Below, piece by piece: positions 8,479-16,496 of a stretch of DNA of 64,000 nt. Position 1 is the stretch's first letter. Each line of letters starts with the position of its first letter. Below the pieces are notes generated by a model. That model made no database searches, was not told the origin of the DNA, and saw nothing but the letters and a program-made list of their open reading frames with translations. The translations under genes and the position numbers were made by a program. The stretch comes from Haladaptatus caseinilyticus (lineage in GTDB: Archaea > Halobacteriota > Halobacteria > Halobacteriales > Haladaptataceae): the NCBI RefSeq assembly GCF_026248685.1, contig NZ_CP111040.1, positions 248,001 through 312,000 of the forward strand. The letters are read 5' to 3'.

Positions 8479-9846
8479 ATGAACTCGACGATAGGAGACA
8501 CCGAAAGACAGCCGGAGATTGCAGGAAGTGAAGAAAACGAGGTCATAGAGAGTCGAGACGCAACGATTTGTATTGTGGGTCTCGGTTACGTCGGCCTCCC
8601 ATTGGCTGTCGGATTCGATCAAGAGGGGTACAACGTTGTCGGCTTTGACGTCGATGACAGAAAAGTCGAAACCCTCCAAAGTGGTATCGACACGACGGGC
8701 GATCTCGGAGACGAAGCCATTGTTGAGAGTAAGATCGCATATACGACCGACCCTGACGAAATTGCAAATGCGGACTACGTCATGATCGCGGTTCCTACAC
8801 CCGTCGATCAAAACCAACAACCAAACCTCGACTTTGTCAAGAGCGCTGGGGAGACCGTGGGCAAATATATGTCTCCAGAAACAACGGTCATTCTCGAATC
8901 AACTGTTTATCCGGGTGCGACGCGTGAAGCGCTTATACCTGCACTTGAAGCTGCTTCTGGATTGACTTGCGGTGAAGACTTCTATGTTGGTTATTCACCT
9001 GAGCGTGCTACACCGGGCGATCCTGAGCACGGTCTACGCGACGTGGTCAAAGTTGTGGGTGGTATGAATGACGAGGTCCGCGACAATGTTGCAAACCTAT
9101 ACGAGACGGTTATCGACGCCGGTGTTCATAAGGCGGCGTCATTGGAGGTTGCAGAAGCGAGCAAAGTCGTTGAAAATATCCAGCGTGACCTGAATATTGC
9201 TCTGGTGAACGAGCTAGCGATGGCTTTCGACGGTATGGACATGGATATTGACACGCGTGACGTTCTCGAAGCGTCGGGAACAAAGTGGAACTTCCACGAC
9301 TATCGTCCCGGCCTGGTCGGTGGTCACTGTATCCCTGTCGATCCTTACTTCTTCATTCACCGATCTAAGCAAGCTGGCTACGCACCCCATCTTATCGAGC
9401 AGAGTCGAATTGTGAATGAATCAATGCCAGCTCATGTTTCCGACATGATGATAAAAGAACTAAATCGAGCAGGAAAAACCTTGCGTGACAGTCGAGTCCT
9501 CATTCTCGGCCTCACCTACAAACCCGATGTTGCTGACATTCGGACCTCAAAAGTAGAAGGTATTATCCGTCAACTTCAGGAATACGATATTGAGACAGTT
9601 GGCTTCGATCCGTATGGCGATACTGGTTTGATGCGCGATCAATTCGGCATTCCTGTTCAAGAGGACGACGTCTGCTTCGATAATTTCGACGGTGTCATTC
9701 TTGCTACCCCCCACCGTGTCTTCTACGATCTTGATATCGTGGATATGGCAAGTAAAATGAATGATAATCCGGCATTTGTGGATGTGACCGGTGCGTTTGA
9801 TCCTGAGAAGGTTTCTGAATCTGGCTTCTCGTATCGGAGGGTGTAA
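8479..9846 (+). CDS. UDP-sugar 6-dehydrogenase (UDP-ManNAc/UDP-Glc dehydrogenase family)
   Basis: NAD-dependent four-electron oxidation of a UDP-sugar to its uronic acid. The 455-residue protein begins with about 27 acidic, poorly conserved residues. Next comes the Rossmann motif GLGYVGLPLA (about 34-43), the central domain with STVYPGATRE and GYSPERATPGDP, and the catalytic Cys284 in GGHCIPVDP. A C-terminal UDP-binding domain contains GLTYKPDVADIRTSK. GGHCIPVDP and SPERxxPG are typical of the UDP-N-acetylmannosaminuronate/N-acetyl-hexosamine branch, which fits a locus rich in amino-sugar genes, but UDP-glucose is not excluded. A GGAGG lies about 9 bases before the ATG. The next gene starts one base after its stop, so this leads a tight operon reaching at least 11862. 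Confidence 0.88.
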   Translation: MNSTIGDTERQPEIAGSEENEVIESRDATICIVGLGYVGLPLAVGFDQEGYNVVGFDVDDRKVETLQSGIDTTGDLGDEAIVESKIAYTTDPDEIANADYVMIAVPTPVDQNQQPNLDFVKSAGETVGKYMSPETTVILESTVYPGATREALIPALEAASGLTCGEDFYVGYSPERATPGDPEHGLRDVVKVVGGMNDEVRDNVANLYETVIDAGVHKAASLEVAEASKVVENIQRDLNIALVNELAMAFDGMDMDIDTRDVLEASGTKWNFHDYRPGLVGGHCIPVDPYFFIHRSKQAGYAPHLIEQSRIVNESMPAHVSDMMIKELNRAGKTLRDSRVLILGLTYKPDVADIRTSKVEGIIRQLQEYDIETVGFDPYGDTGLMRDQFGIPVQEDDVCFDNFDGVILATPHRVFYDLDIVDMASKMNDNPAFVDVTGAFDPEKVSESGFSYRRV

Positions 9847-9847
9847 G

Positions 9848-10804
9848 ATGTACGAAGGGCACACGATAGGCGTCGTCGTGCCCGCGTACAACGAAGAAGG
9901 GTTTGTCGGCGATGTACTTGATTCGCTTCCCGACTTCGTAGACCGCGTCTATGCCATCGACGACGCCTCGACAGACGATACATGGGAGGAGATACGTGCG
10001 CACGCCGCTGTTGAGCGGGCACCACGTGCTGGTGTAAGTGATGATACTGATGGAAAAGTCGTTGCCATACGCCATCAACAGAATCGAGGTGCTGGTGGTG
10101 CTATCAAAACCGGCTATCTCGCAGCACGGGATGACGGTATTGATGTAACAGTCACCATTGATGCAGATGGTCAGATGGATCCTGGGATGATGACGCAGTT
10201 CTTGGACCCAATTGTCGCTGAGAAAGCTGATTACACGAAGGGTAATCGACTTTCGAATTCAGAGTTTCGCAGCGCGATGCCGCGTTTCCGATTGCTCGGA
10301 AACTGGTTATTGACTGGATTGACGAGAATTGCCAGCGGTTATTGGGATATCACTGACCCACAAAATGGGTATACCGCTATCTCATTACAAGCACTCGAGG
10401 CAATTGATCTTGAAGAAATGTATGAATATTATGGTTATTGTAACGATATCCTTGTGAAACTAAATGTGGCCGATATGCAAGTCGCTGATGTAGATATGCC
10501 TTCGGCATATGGCGACGAAGAAAGTAGTATCGAGTATGATGACTATATTCCGAAAGTGTCGATCATGCTCCTCAGAAACTTTTTCTGGCGACTTGGATCG
10601 CGGTATCGTACTCATCCACTCGGAATCGCTTACGCTCTCGGAATCCTGAGTGCATTGGCTGGCTTTGCTCATGGTTTCCGTGCTATTGGTTCCATTTTCT
10701 CTGGGTCGGAGACCGACAATGCCCAAAAGTCGCTCACATCACTTGTGTTGGGTGTCATCGCCATTGCCATTGGAATCATTCTTGACCGGAGGGAAAGTCG
10801 ATGA
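9848..10804 (+). CDS. GT2 family glycosyltransferase with C-terminal membrane helices
   Basis: Probably transfers a sugar from a nucleotide sugar to a polyprenyl-phosphate lipid at the cytoplasmic face. The ATG at 9848 gives 318 residues and starts right at the GT-A fold (IGVVVPAYNEE). An upstream in-frame start would overlap the dehydrogenase by about 56 bases. Visible motifs are the IDDASTDDT segment and the metal-binding DADGQMDP, with an NGYTAIS segment further on. Two hydrophobic helices near the C-terminus (about 265-285 and 295-312) suggest membrane attachment, as in dolichyl-phosphate sugar synthases. It is separated from the dehydrogenase by one base and overlaps the next gene by ATGA, so translation is probably coupled. 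Confidence 0.85.
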   Translation: MYEGHTIGVVVPAYNEEGFVGDVLDSLPDFVDRVYAIDDASTDDTWEEIRAHAAVERAPRAGVSDDTDGKVVAIRHQQNRGAGGAIKTGYLAARDDGIDVTVTIDADGQMDPGMMTQFLDPIVAEKADYTKGNRLSNSEFRSAMPRFRLLGNWLLTGLTRIASGYWDITDPQNGYTAISLQALEAIDLEEMYEYYGYCNDILVKLNVADMQVADVDMPSAYGDEESSIEYDDYIPKVSIMLLRNFFWRLGSRYRTHPLGIAYALGILSALAGFAHGFRAIGSIFSGSETDNAQKSLTSLVLGVIAIAIGIILDRRESR

Positions 10805-11862
10805 AGGTATTTGTTACAATTCAACATCCCGCTCACGTACACTTCTTCCGCAATGCGATTGCGGAATTAGAAGACGACGGGCATGACGTGCACGTCTTTG
10901 CCCGAGAAAAAGAGATGGCTGTTGAACTCCTCCAGTTATACGATATTGAACACGAAGTCTTAGCTGGAACTGCGTCTGGGCTATCACAGTTGGCCCGAGT
11001 TCAGGCAACCTACGAGGCACGTTTGCTACATCGAGCTATCCAATCAAAGCCTGACGTAATAGCTGCAATTGGCGGCGTTGCGGCGGCTCATGTTGCAAAA
11101 GTTGTCGGAGCACGGAGTGTCATTTTCTATGACACGGAGCATGCGTCACTTATTCAAAATCTCGCATTCCCGTTTGCGAGCGTGGTCTATACACCTGACT
11201 GTTATCGAGGTAGTATTGGCCCAAAGCAGGTACGATACTCCGGATATCACGAACTCGCGTATCTGCACCCTAATCGTTTCGAACCGGATCCTACCATTGT
11301 TTCCGACCTAGGACTTGACCCCGACGATACGTTTGTCGTCCTTCGGCTCATTGAGTGGGGAGCATCTCACGATGTAGGTCAGGGTGGATTCGGCGATGTA
11401 AAGGACGTAGTTACACAACTCGAAGATGCTGGTGCTGAGGTGCTAATCACTTCCGAACGGTCCCTTCCTCCGGAAATCGAATCTCGACGTGCAACGGTTG
11501 AACCGCACCGAATGCATGACCTCCTGGCATTCGCCAATCTTTTTGTTGGCGAGGGAGCAACGATGGCTGCGGAGAGTGCAGTACTCGGTACGCCGGCAAT
11601 CTATGTTAATACCCTCACGATGGGTTACACAGATGAACTTGACGAGCGCTATGGTCTATTATTCAATTACCAGGATGAAGATCGTCATAAGCTAGCGCTT
11701 AAAAAAGCAATCTCAATTCTCGAGGGAGATGAGGATTGGGACGCACGTCGTCAACAGCTGTTGTCAGACAAGATTGACACAACGGATGTAGTTCTCCGCG
11801 GTATAAAAGGTCATTCCCGGCAGTCAAACGACCAATCACAAACACCGGATATGGAGGCTTGA
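10801..11862 (+). CDS. DUF354 family protein, putative glycosyltransferase
   Basis: A 353-residue soluble protein matching the DUF354 family, a GT-B-like group common in archaeal glycan clusters. It starts MKVFVTIQHPAHVHFFRN and carries the conserved CYRGSIG, YSGYHELAYLHP and VVLRLIEWGASHDVG segments. The GEGATMAAESAVLGTPA motif near residue 260 corresponds to the donor-binding loop of the UDP-GlcNAc 2-epimerase/MurG-like fold. The start overlaps the preceding stop by ATGA. It is the third gene of the dehydrogenase operon. The fold suggests a glycosyltransferase or nucleotide-sugar enzyme; the reaction is unknown. Confidence 0.8.
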   Translation: MKVFVTIQHPAHVHFFRNAIAELEDDGHDVHVFAREKEMAVELLQLYDIEHEVLAGTASGLSQLARVQATYEARLLHRAIQSKPDVIAAIGGVAAAHVAKVVGARSVIFYDTEHASLIQNLAFPFASVVYTPDCYRGSIGPKQVRYSGYHELAYLHPNRFEPDPTIVSDLGLDPDDTFVVLRLIEWGASHDVGQGGFGDVKDVVTQLEDAGAEVLITSERSLPPEIESRRATVEPHRMHDLLAFANLFVGEGATMAAESAVLGTPAIYVNTLTMGYTDELDERYGLLFNYQDEDRHKLALKKAISILEGDEDWDARRQQLLSDKIDTTDVVLRGIKGHSRQSNDQSQTPDMEA

Positions 11863-11904
11863 GTACTATGACAAAATCACGAATTAATAGACGGAGGAAA
11901 TAGT

Positions 11905-13890
11905 ATGCCCAGTAGAATGACCGGTTGGCTTCAGCAGCGGCGTTTCGACGTTGATGCTGCAATCATCGGCTTTGTAATTGCGCTTGGGCTGTTTCCACTG
12001 CGCTTTTTCGCCTCCCAGATTTATATCCAAACGATCCCTATCGTTCTTGGACTGGGCTGTGGTCTTTATTTGCTTGCTGTACGCAGCAACAATGAATCGT
12101 TGGAACTGTTCCCGTCTTTTTCTCAGCCTGTCGCACAAATATTACCTAGCGTTGTCTTCGTGATAACCACACTGATGGTAGGCGCTGCGCTCTTTTCAGG
12201 AGAGCGTTCGCTGTTGTTTCATATCCTCTCGGGTATCGCAGGGACGCTCATTATTCTTCAAATCCTGTTCACCGATGACGAGGATTTCCTTCCTGCACTG
12301 TTACTCACCCAAATTCTAGTCTTAGCGTTTGTCATCCGGTTTATGGCGATTTACACGACGCCGTCATTCATTGGGATTGATATTTGGACACATATGACCC
12401 AGTTGGCTCAGGGTGTACTCAACGAACATTCGCTGTCTGCGATGCAGGGTAACAAACACATTGCAGCACCACTCTATCATCTATTGGTTGCATCCTCGGC
12501 AATGTTATATGATGTTTCACTCCGGAACGCACTGTATCTTTCTGTCGGTGTGGCAATGCCGATGGTTGTGCTGTTCGTTTATGGAGCCACGAAATTACTC
12601 GTTCCAACGCGATGGGCGGTGTTTGCTGCAATGCTCTACTCGATTGGTGATTATGTCATCGAATGGGGTATCCACGTTATCCCGACCAGCCACGGATTGT
12701 TGGTCTTCCTTGCTATTCTCTACGCACTTCTACGAATTATGCGGTTAGAATATAATGCACGGGACTTCGGATTGCTTGTATTCCTCTCTATTGCAATCAT
12801 ATTGACTCACCAGGTCTCGACGTTCATCATGCTAGTCGTCCTTTTATCGGGACTAGTTGCACAGTTCGTCTTGCGATTTGACCTTTTCCGAATGTCGACG
12901 CCAAAAAGACCGGGTGTCTACCGCCAAATAGAACCAGTCAATCTTGCTGGTTTACTGGCGTTCGATATGGGACTTATCACCTTCATGTGGTCGTTCACCC
13001 CATATAATGGAGACTCATTCCTTGCAACCGTGCTGTCCTACCTTGGGGAGACCCTGCGGTCGAGTGCTGGTGTATTAAATCTGGCCAGCAACAATGCCGA
13101 AGGTATTACGCTTCCTCCAGCAACGTTTGTCGAAACTGTGGTATCGTACATCGACACCATGGGATTCCTGTTACTGTTTGGGCTGACCGTTGTTGGTTGT
13201 CTGTACGTTCTCCGCAGAAAGAGCATCTCACACTCGGTATTCACACTATTGTTTGCCACTGTTGTGATGACCGGCTTTACGCTTGGATTGCCCCTATTTG
13301 GCATCCGTAATTTCATCCCACAACGGTGGTTTGCATTCCTCTACGCACCAATGGCTATCCTAGCTGCGATCGGCGTTGGTTATCTTGTTCACAATCTTAA
13401 TCGAAATGTGCTAGTGGCCGCTTTACTCGTAATCGCGCTTATTTATCCAAGTGTGATGGTGATGTCTGGTCACGGAACACTGGATAGCCCAGTATTCAAA
13501 GAAGAGCAAGAGCGACTCGGATACACCGAACCCGAGATGGCAGCTGTCTCTACTATTGCGTCTATGACTGGATCCACTGATTCTTCAAACGTGTTGCCAT
13601 CACAGGTGCTTCGGACAGATCATCCATATCAGACTGTATTTGCTAGAACAGGGGCCTATCCGGCGGATGCATTCAATATTTCCGTAGACGGTGGCCCGAC
13701 GAACCATCCCCTCACCCTCTATAGGAAATACCAGACCGAGGGAGCACCACAATACCGTCTGGTCAACGAATCTGAAAATGCGAGCGTTCCCGTGCGTCGG
13801 ACTGTCCCAAAACAGCAAGTCTGTCGCCCAAGTCAGAGCGTGCTCTACACGAATGGTGATGTTGTGATGTGTGCAAATCAAACGGTCTGA
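11905..13890 (+). CDS. Large polytopic membrane protein, GT-C-like
   Basis: 661 residues with about twelve hydrophobic helices across the first 520 residues, then a soluble domain of about 140 residues. An acidic Asp-Ile-Trp-Thr-His motif (D159-H163) lies in a loop after the first helices, where GT-C glycosyltransferases keep their catalytic acid. This supports a membrane glycosyltransferase or polymerase, though I cannot match it to a named family. The C-terminal domain carries two Cys residues near the end (Q-V-C-R-P and V-M-C-A-N). A GGAGG 8 bases before the ATG and a 42-base gap from the DUF354 gene suggest the same operon. Confidence 0.7.
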   Translation: MPSRMTGWLQQRRFDVDAAIIGFVIALGLFPLRFFASQIYIQTIPIVLGLGCGLYLLAVRSNNESLELFPSFSQPVAQILPSVVFVITTLMVGAALFSGERSLLFHILSGIAGTLIILQILFTDDEDFLPALLLTQILVLAFVIRFMAIYTTPSFIGIDIWTHMTQLAQGVLNEHSLSAMQGNKHIAAPLYHLLVASSAMLYDVSLRNALYLSVGVAMPMVVLFVYGATKLLVPTRWAVFAAMLYSIGDYVIEWGIHVIPTSHGLLVFLAILYALLRIMRLEYNARDFGLLVFLSIAIILTHQVSTFIMLVVLLSGLVAQFVLRFDLFRMSTPKRPGVYRQIEPVNLAGLLAFDMGLITFMWSFTPYNGDSFLATVLSYLGETLRSSAGVLNLASNNAEGITLPPATFVETVVSYIDTMGFLLLFGLTVVGCLYVLRRKSISHSVFTLLFATVVMTGFTLGLPLFGIRNFIPQRWFAFLYAPMAILAAIGVGYLVHNLNRNVLVAALLVIALIYPSVMVMSGHGTLDSPVFKEEQERLGYTEPEMAAVSTIASMTGSTDSSNVLPSQVLRTDHPYQTVFARTGAYPADAFNISVDGGPTNHPLTLYRKYQTEGAPQYRLVNESENASVPVRRTVPKQQVCRPSQSVLYTNGDVVMCANQTV

Positions 13891-13979
13891 AGATTGAACT
13901 TCTAGCGTGAAACAATATTCTTTTAATTGCATGAAAAATCATACACTATGAGCGTTGTTTGAATGTCTTGTACCTAGCT

Positions 13980-14087
13980 ATGGAACGAACTTTTGGAGAC
14001 CACCTTGGCGAACCCCGGAGCAAGAAGCAATTTTGGACAACTCTCTCGAAGACCTCGTCAGATCAGGTGAGGATTCAACTCCAATGA
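13980..14087 (+). pseudogene. Short ORF cut off by an IS right end (gene remnant)
   Basis: A 35-codon frame (MERTFGDHLGEPRSKK at its start, 13980) whose TGA stop at 14085-14087 is the terminal TGA of the IS1341-type right end that follows. It probably is the residue of a gene interrupted by the element. The family is not recognised and the frame is short enough to be chance. Confidence 0.25.
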
Positions 14088-14118
14088 CATCCTCCCCGGC
14101 GTAAACGATGGGGTTTTC
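14085..14118 (-). repeat. IS1341-type right end (copy 1)
   Basis: Plus-strand TGACATCCTCCCC followed by a GC-rich segment. Read on the minus strand it ends GGGGAGGATGTCA. It lies just beyond the 3' end of the minus-strand tnpB remnant, where the right end and guide-RNA scaffold of such elements are expected. Copies 2 and 3 share the terminal GGGGRGGATRTCAC. Confidence 0.6.
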
Positions 14119-14905
14119 TCCAAGAGGAATACTTGACTGATTGGTTCGGTTTTTAGACGCATACGCACCGAGCGTCATCTGTGTCGGTGCGCTCTGCTTG
14201 GGTCAGTCTTACGGTGGTGTCACAACCGCTCCCTTCCCGTGGTAAGTCATCCTCACAATTTCCAAGTGCAACTCTCTTCTCACGGGTTCAACCCGTTGCG
14301 TAATGCTTGCGGCGTCACTGATATCCGTCTAAAACGTCGAAACGCGACAGTTGTCGTTCGTACAGCGGAACTCCGCTTGCGACCACCCTTTCCGATGTGA
14401 CGACATTCATGACATGTTTGGCTTGTGTAGGCGGGGTTGATGTATTCGACGGGGATACCTACGTCCGTTACTTTGTCCTCGATACGGCTCTGTAGCCGCG
14501 CAAAGGGCCATGCGTGCAACCGGCGGTTCATGTACTTGCCGTAGTTCAATCGTTTTCGGAGGGACATCAAATCCTCCATCACGATTACCGGATTCTCGAA
14601 TCCAGTAGCGTAGTCTACCACATCACGATTGGCTTCTCCACGATATCCATCAGTGCATTCTGGTAGTAGTTGAATCGCTCGTCAATTCGCCAATCTACAT
14701 TGCGTTCCTGTAGTCGCCAAAAGCGTGGTGGACATCTCCTTTCGGAGGTGCTTCGCACGCCTGTCACTCCAAAGAACGGGCCTTGTCAGTGTACTATGCT
14801 TACGGCCACAGGCCGTAATGAGCACAGTCTCACTGATATCAAGTTCGACTGGTGTAGTGTCACCGTCCGTTGTTGGTTCGTCAGTCGATTGCTTGATGGT
14901 GACTT
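14119..14905 (-). pseudogene. Degenerate TnpB (IS200/IS605, IS1341 group), minus-strand remnant
   Basis: A C-terminal half of a TnpB RNA-guided nuclease in several frames. From high to low coordinate: a segment with TPVELDISETVLITACGRKHS and RAKHLRKEMSTTL (to about 14710); a frameshift to RLQERNVDWRIDERFNYYQN; another frameshift to VVDYATGFENPVIVMEDL and NPAYTSQTCHECRHIGKG; and a further frameshift to the second half of the zinc finger, FRCTNDNCRVSTF. A TAG then replaces the expected Gln before TDISDAAS. The N-terminal half is missing; the sequence beyond about 14905 is a different TnpB remnant in opposite orientation. The gene is clearly dead. Confidence 0.8.
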
Positions 14906-15197
14906 GGAGTACCCGATTTTCCCGACAAAGACTGCTATGTATCGACATTCCCTGTAGATATTAACGCGGTGGCGAACATCGTCACTCGCGTAGACCCGTA
15001 AGGTAAGAGCGTTTCATAGAACTCGAGATGCAATAACACATCACTGGATGGGAACGGTCGTGATACCGCCACAGTATACCGGAAATCAAACGCGAAACCT
15101 ACACGGATGACGCTTTCGGCGTCCTCAGGTTAGATCCACAGTAGCAAGGCAGATCACCTTAAAAAAAGCTCAGGTGTGTAGACTGGGGAGGATATCA
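14906..15197 (+). pseudogene. TnpB C-terminal remnant with right end, plus strand
   Basis: A plus-strand frame over 14912-15003 reads PDKDCYVSTFPVDINAVAN and ends IVTRVDP-stop. This is the tail of a TnpB zinc finger and RuvC C-terminus, where DINAAANI is the family motif. The next 190 bases resemble degenerate 3' sequence of an IS1341-type element. They end in a right end, GGGGAGGATATCAC, at 15185-15198. No upstream part of this TnpB remains; it abuts the minus-strand remnant head to head, so two different copies were fused by deletion or nested insertion. Confidence 0.65.
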
Positions 15198-15198
15198 C
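15185..15198 (+). repeat. IS1341-type right end (copy 2)
   Basis: GGGGAGGATATCAC. Its terminal TCA (15195-15197) is, on the minus strand, the TGA stop codon of the DUF1616 gene. Confidence 0.6.
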
Positions 15199-16451
15199 GA
15201 CGTACTATAATCACCTTCGTGAGAAGCAAACAGTCCGTCGTCGGTTGTTGTCGAAGTAGTTGTACTGGTGCGCTGAGTTGTCTGCCTTGTTGTGAACCCG
15301 GTTTGTGATGTCGTCGTTGTGAATCTAGGTTGGGTTGTGGTTGTTCCAAAGGTGGACTGGGAAGTGGTTGTCGTAAATGGTGGTTGGGTTGTTGCGCTGC
15401 TTGTTTGTGTTTCTGTATCTGGCGAGGATGTGCTTGAGGGTGTGCTAGTTTCAGTAGGTTGGGTTTCCTCATCACCTTCACTTTCATCATCACCGCCGTT
15501 TGTGGTTCTAGCTTCTGTCGCGCTACTCTGTTGAGAAAGCCAAAGTCGCAATACTTTGTATGGGCTGCCAGATGGTTCGCCTTTGTATAGTAACAGGCGG
15601 ACCCGAACATTATCGCCCGAAAGGGACCGATCAGTAGTGAAAGTCACCTGCTTTTTCTGCTCAGACTCGATTGTCACCTGCTGTTCGCCAATCTGTGTTT
15701 GTTGGCTCACACTCCCATCTTGAACTCGCTCTAATACTGCCACAACAGTGTACCTTGTCCGCTCACCTTCGTGGTTAGTAACGTTAACCGTTAATCCACT
15801 ATCGAGATCAACTTGATAGAATGTCTCTGTGTTACTGTTGATATCTTGCCCTTCAATATTGAATTCAGTAAACTGCTCCCCCTGTGGTGGGTTAAGAACT
15901 GCAAACCCAACGCTACTCGCGACCAATAGAAAACTAATAACAATTCCAATATTTATCATTGAGGTCGTTTTTCCACTCACTCGTCTGTCTGTTGAATTAA
16001 AGAGGAGTCCGGGCAATCCGGGCGAATATCGTTGATAGGAAGGCACTCTCCAGCGGCGAATAAAAGCAATAAGAGTTGATAAAATTGTAAAACAAACAAC
16101 TCCAACTAAAATCGGCATCAATCGGACACCCCATGGTGTGAAATTCGCTAACGCCGCAACCATTGGCACAATAGCGATACTTGCTACGACAGCGAGACCA
16201 ACTCTTTCAGGGCCGCCAACTGCATACTCTACATCGGTTGTGTCGTCTCCAAATACTCGAATCTCACCTTCTCCACCTTCTGGGAAGAGCGCAGATATAA
16301 AAACGTATCCCGGCAAAAATACGACGAGCGGTAGCACGAGTGCAACACGCAATCGCCCACCGACCCCTGCAATCACTGCAAATCCGCTTATACCGGTCAG
16401 TATGAGGGTTAGCACGAGATCTATAAACCACCAGCGGCTATTCGTACTCAT
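15195..16451 (-). CDS. DUF1616 membrane protein with Thr-rich C-terminal tail
   Basis: 418 residues. Four hydrophobic helices lie in the first 140 residues, including the family stretch VALVLPLVVFLPGYVFISALFP, followed by a basic loop and a fifth helix near 165-185. An extracytoplasmic beta-rich domain (about 190-315) then gives way to about 100 residues dominated by Thr, Ser, Pro and Gln (from about 320). The first part matches DUF1616, common near haloarchaeal glycan genes. The tail looks like a mucin-like O-glycosylation target or a wall spacer. The stop codon lies exactly in the IS right end at 15185-15198, so the 3' end of the gene has probably been replaced by the element. A TATA box at 16477-16487 gives an almost leaderless transcript. 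Confidence 0.8.
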   Translation of the reverse strand: MSTNSRWWFIDLVLTLILTGISGFAVIAGVGGRLRVALVLPLVVFLPGYVFISALFPEGGEGEIRVFGDDTTDVEYAVGGPERVGLAVVASIAIVPMVAALANFTPWGVRLMPILVGVVCFTILSTLIAFIRRWRVPSYQRYSPGLPGLLFNSTDRRVSGKTTSMINIGIVISFLLVASSVGFAVLNPPQGEQFTEFNIEGQDINSNTETFYQVDLDSGLTVNVTNHEGERTRYTVVAVLERVQDGSVSQQTQIGEQQVTIESEQKKQVTFTTDRSLSGDNVRVRLLLYKGEPSGSPYKVLRLWLSQQSSATEARTTNGGDDESEGDEETQPTETSTPSSTSSPDTETQTSSATTQPPFTTTTSQSTFGTTTTQPRFTTTTSQTGFTTRQTTQRTSTTTSTTTDDGLFASHEGDYSTS

Positions 16452-16476
16452 TGTAATCTAGGTCGCGAGAAACGGG

Positions 16477-16487
16477 TTTTATTATAC
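16477..16487 (-). promoter_or_regulatory. TATA box for the DUF1616 gene
   Basis: Minus-strand GTATAATAAAA, centred about 30 bases upstream of the ATG at 16451. It fits a leader of only a few bases. It has the same core as the elements at 8331, 26858, 28514 and 37196. Confidence 0.55.
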
Positions 16488-16496
16488 GGCTCCTAA

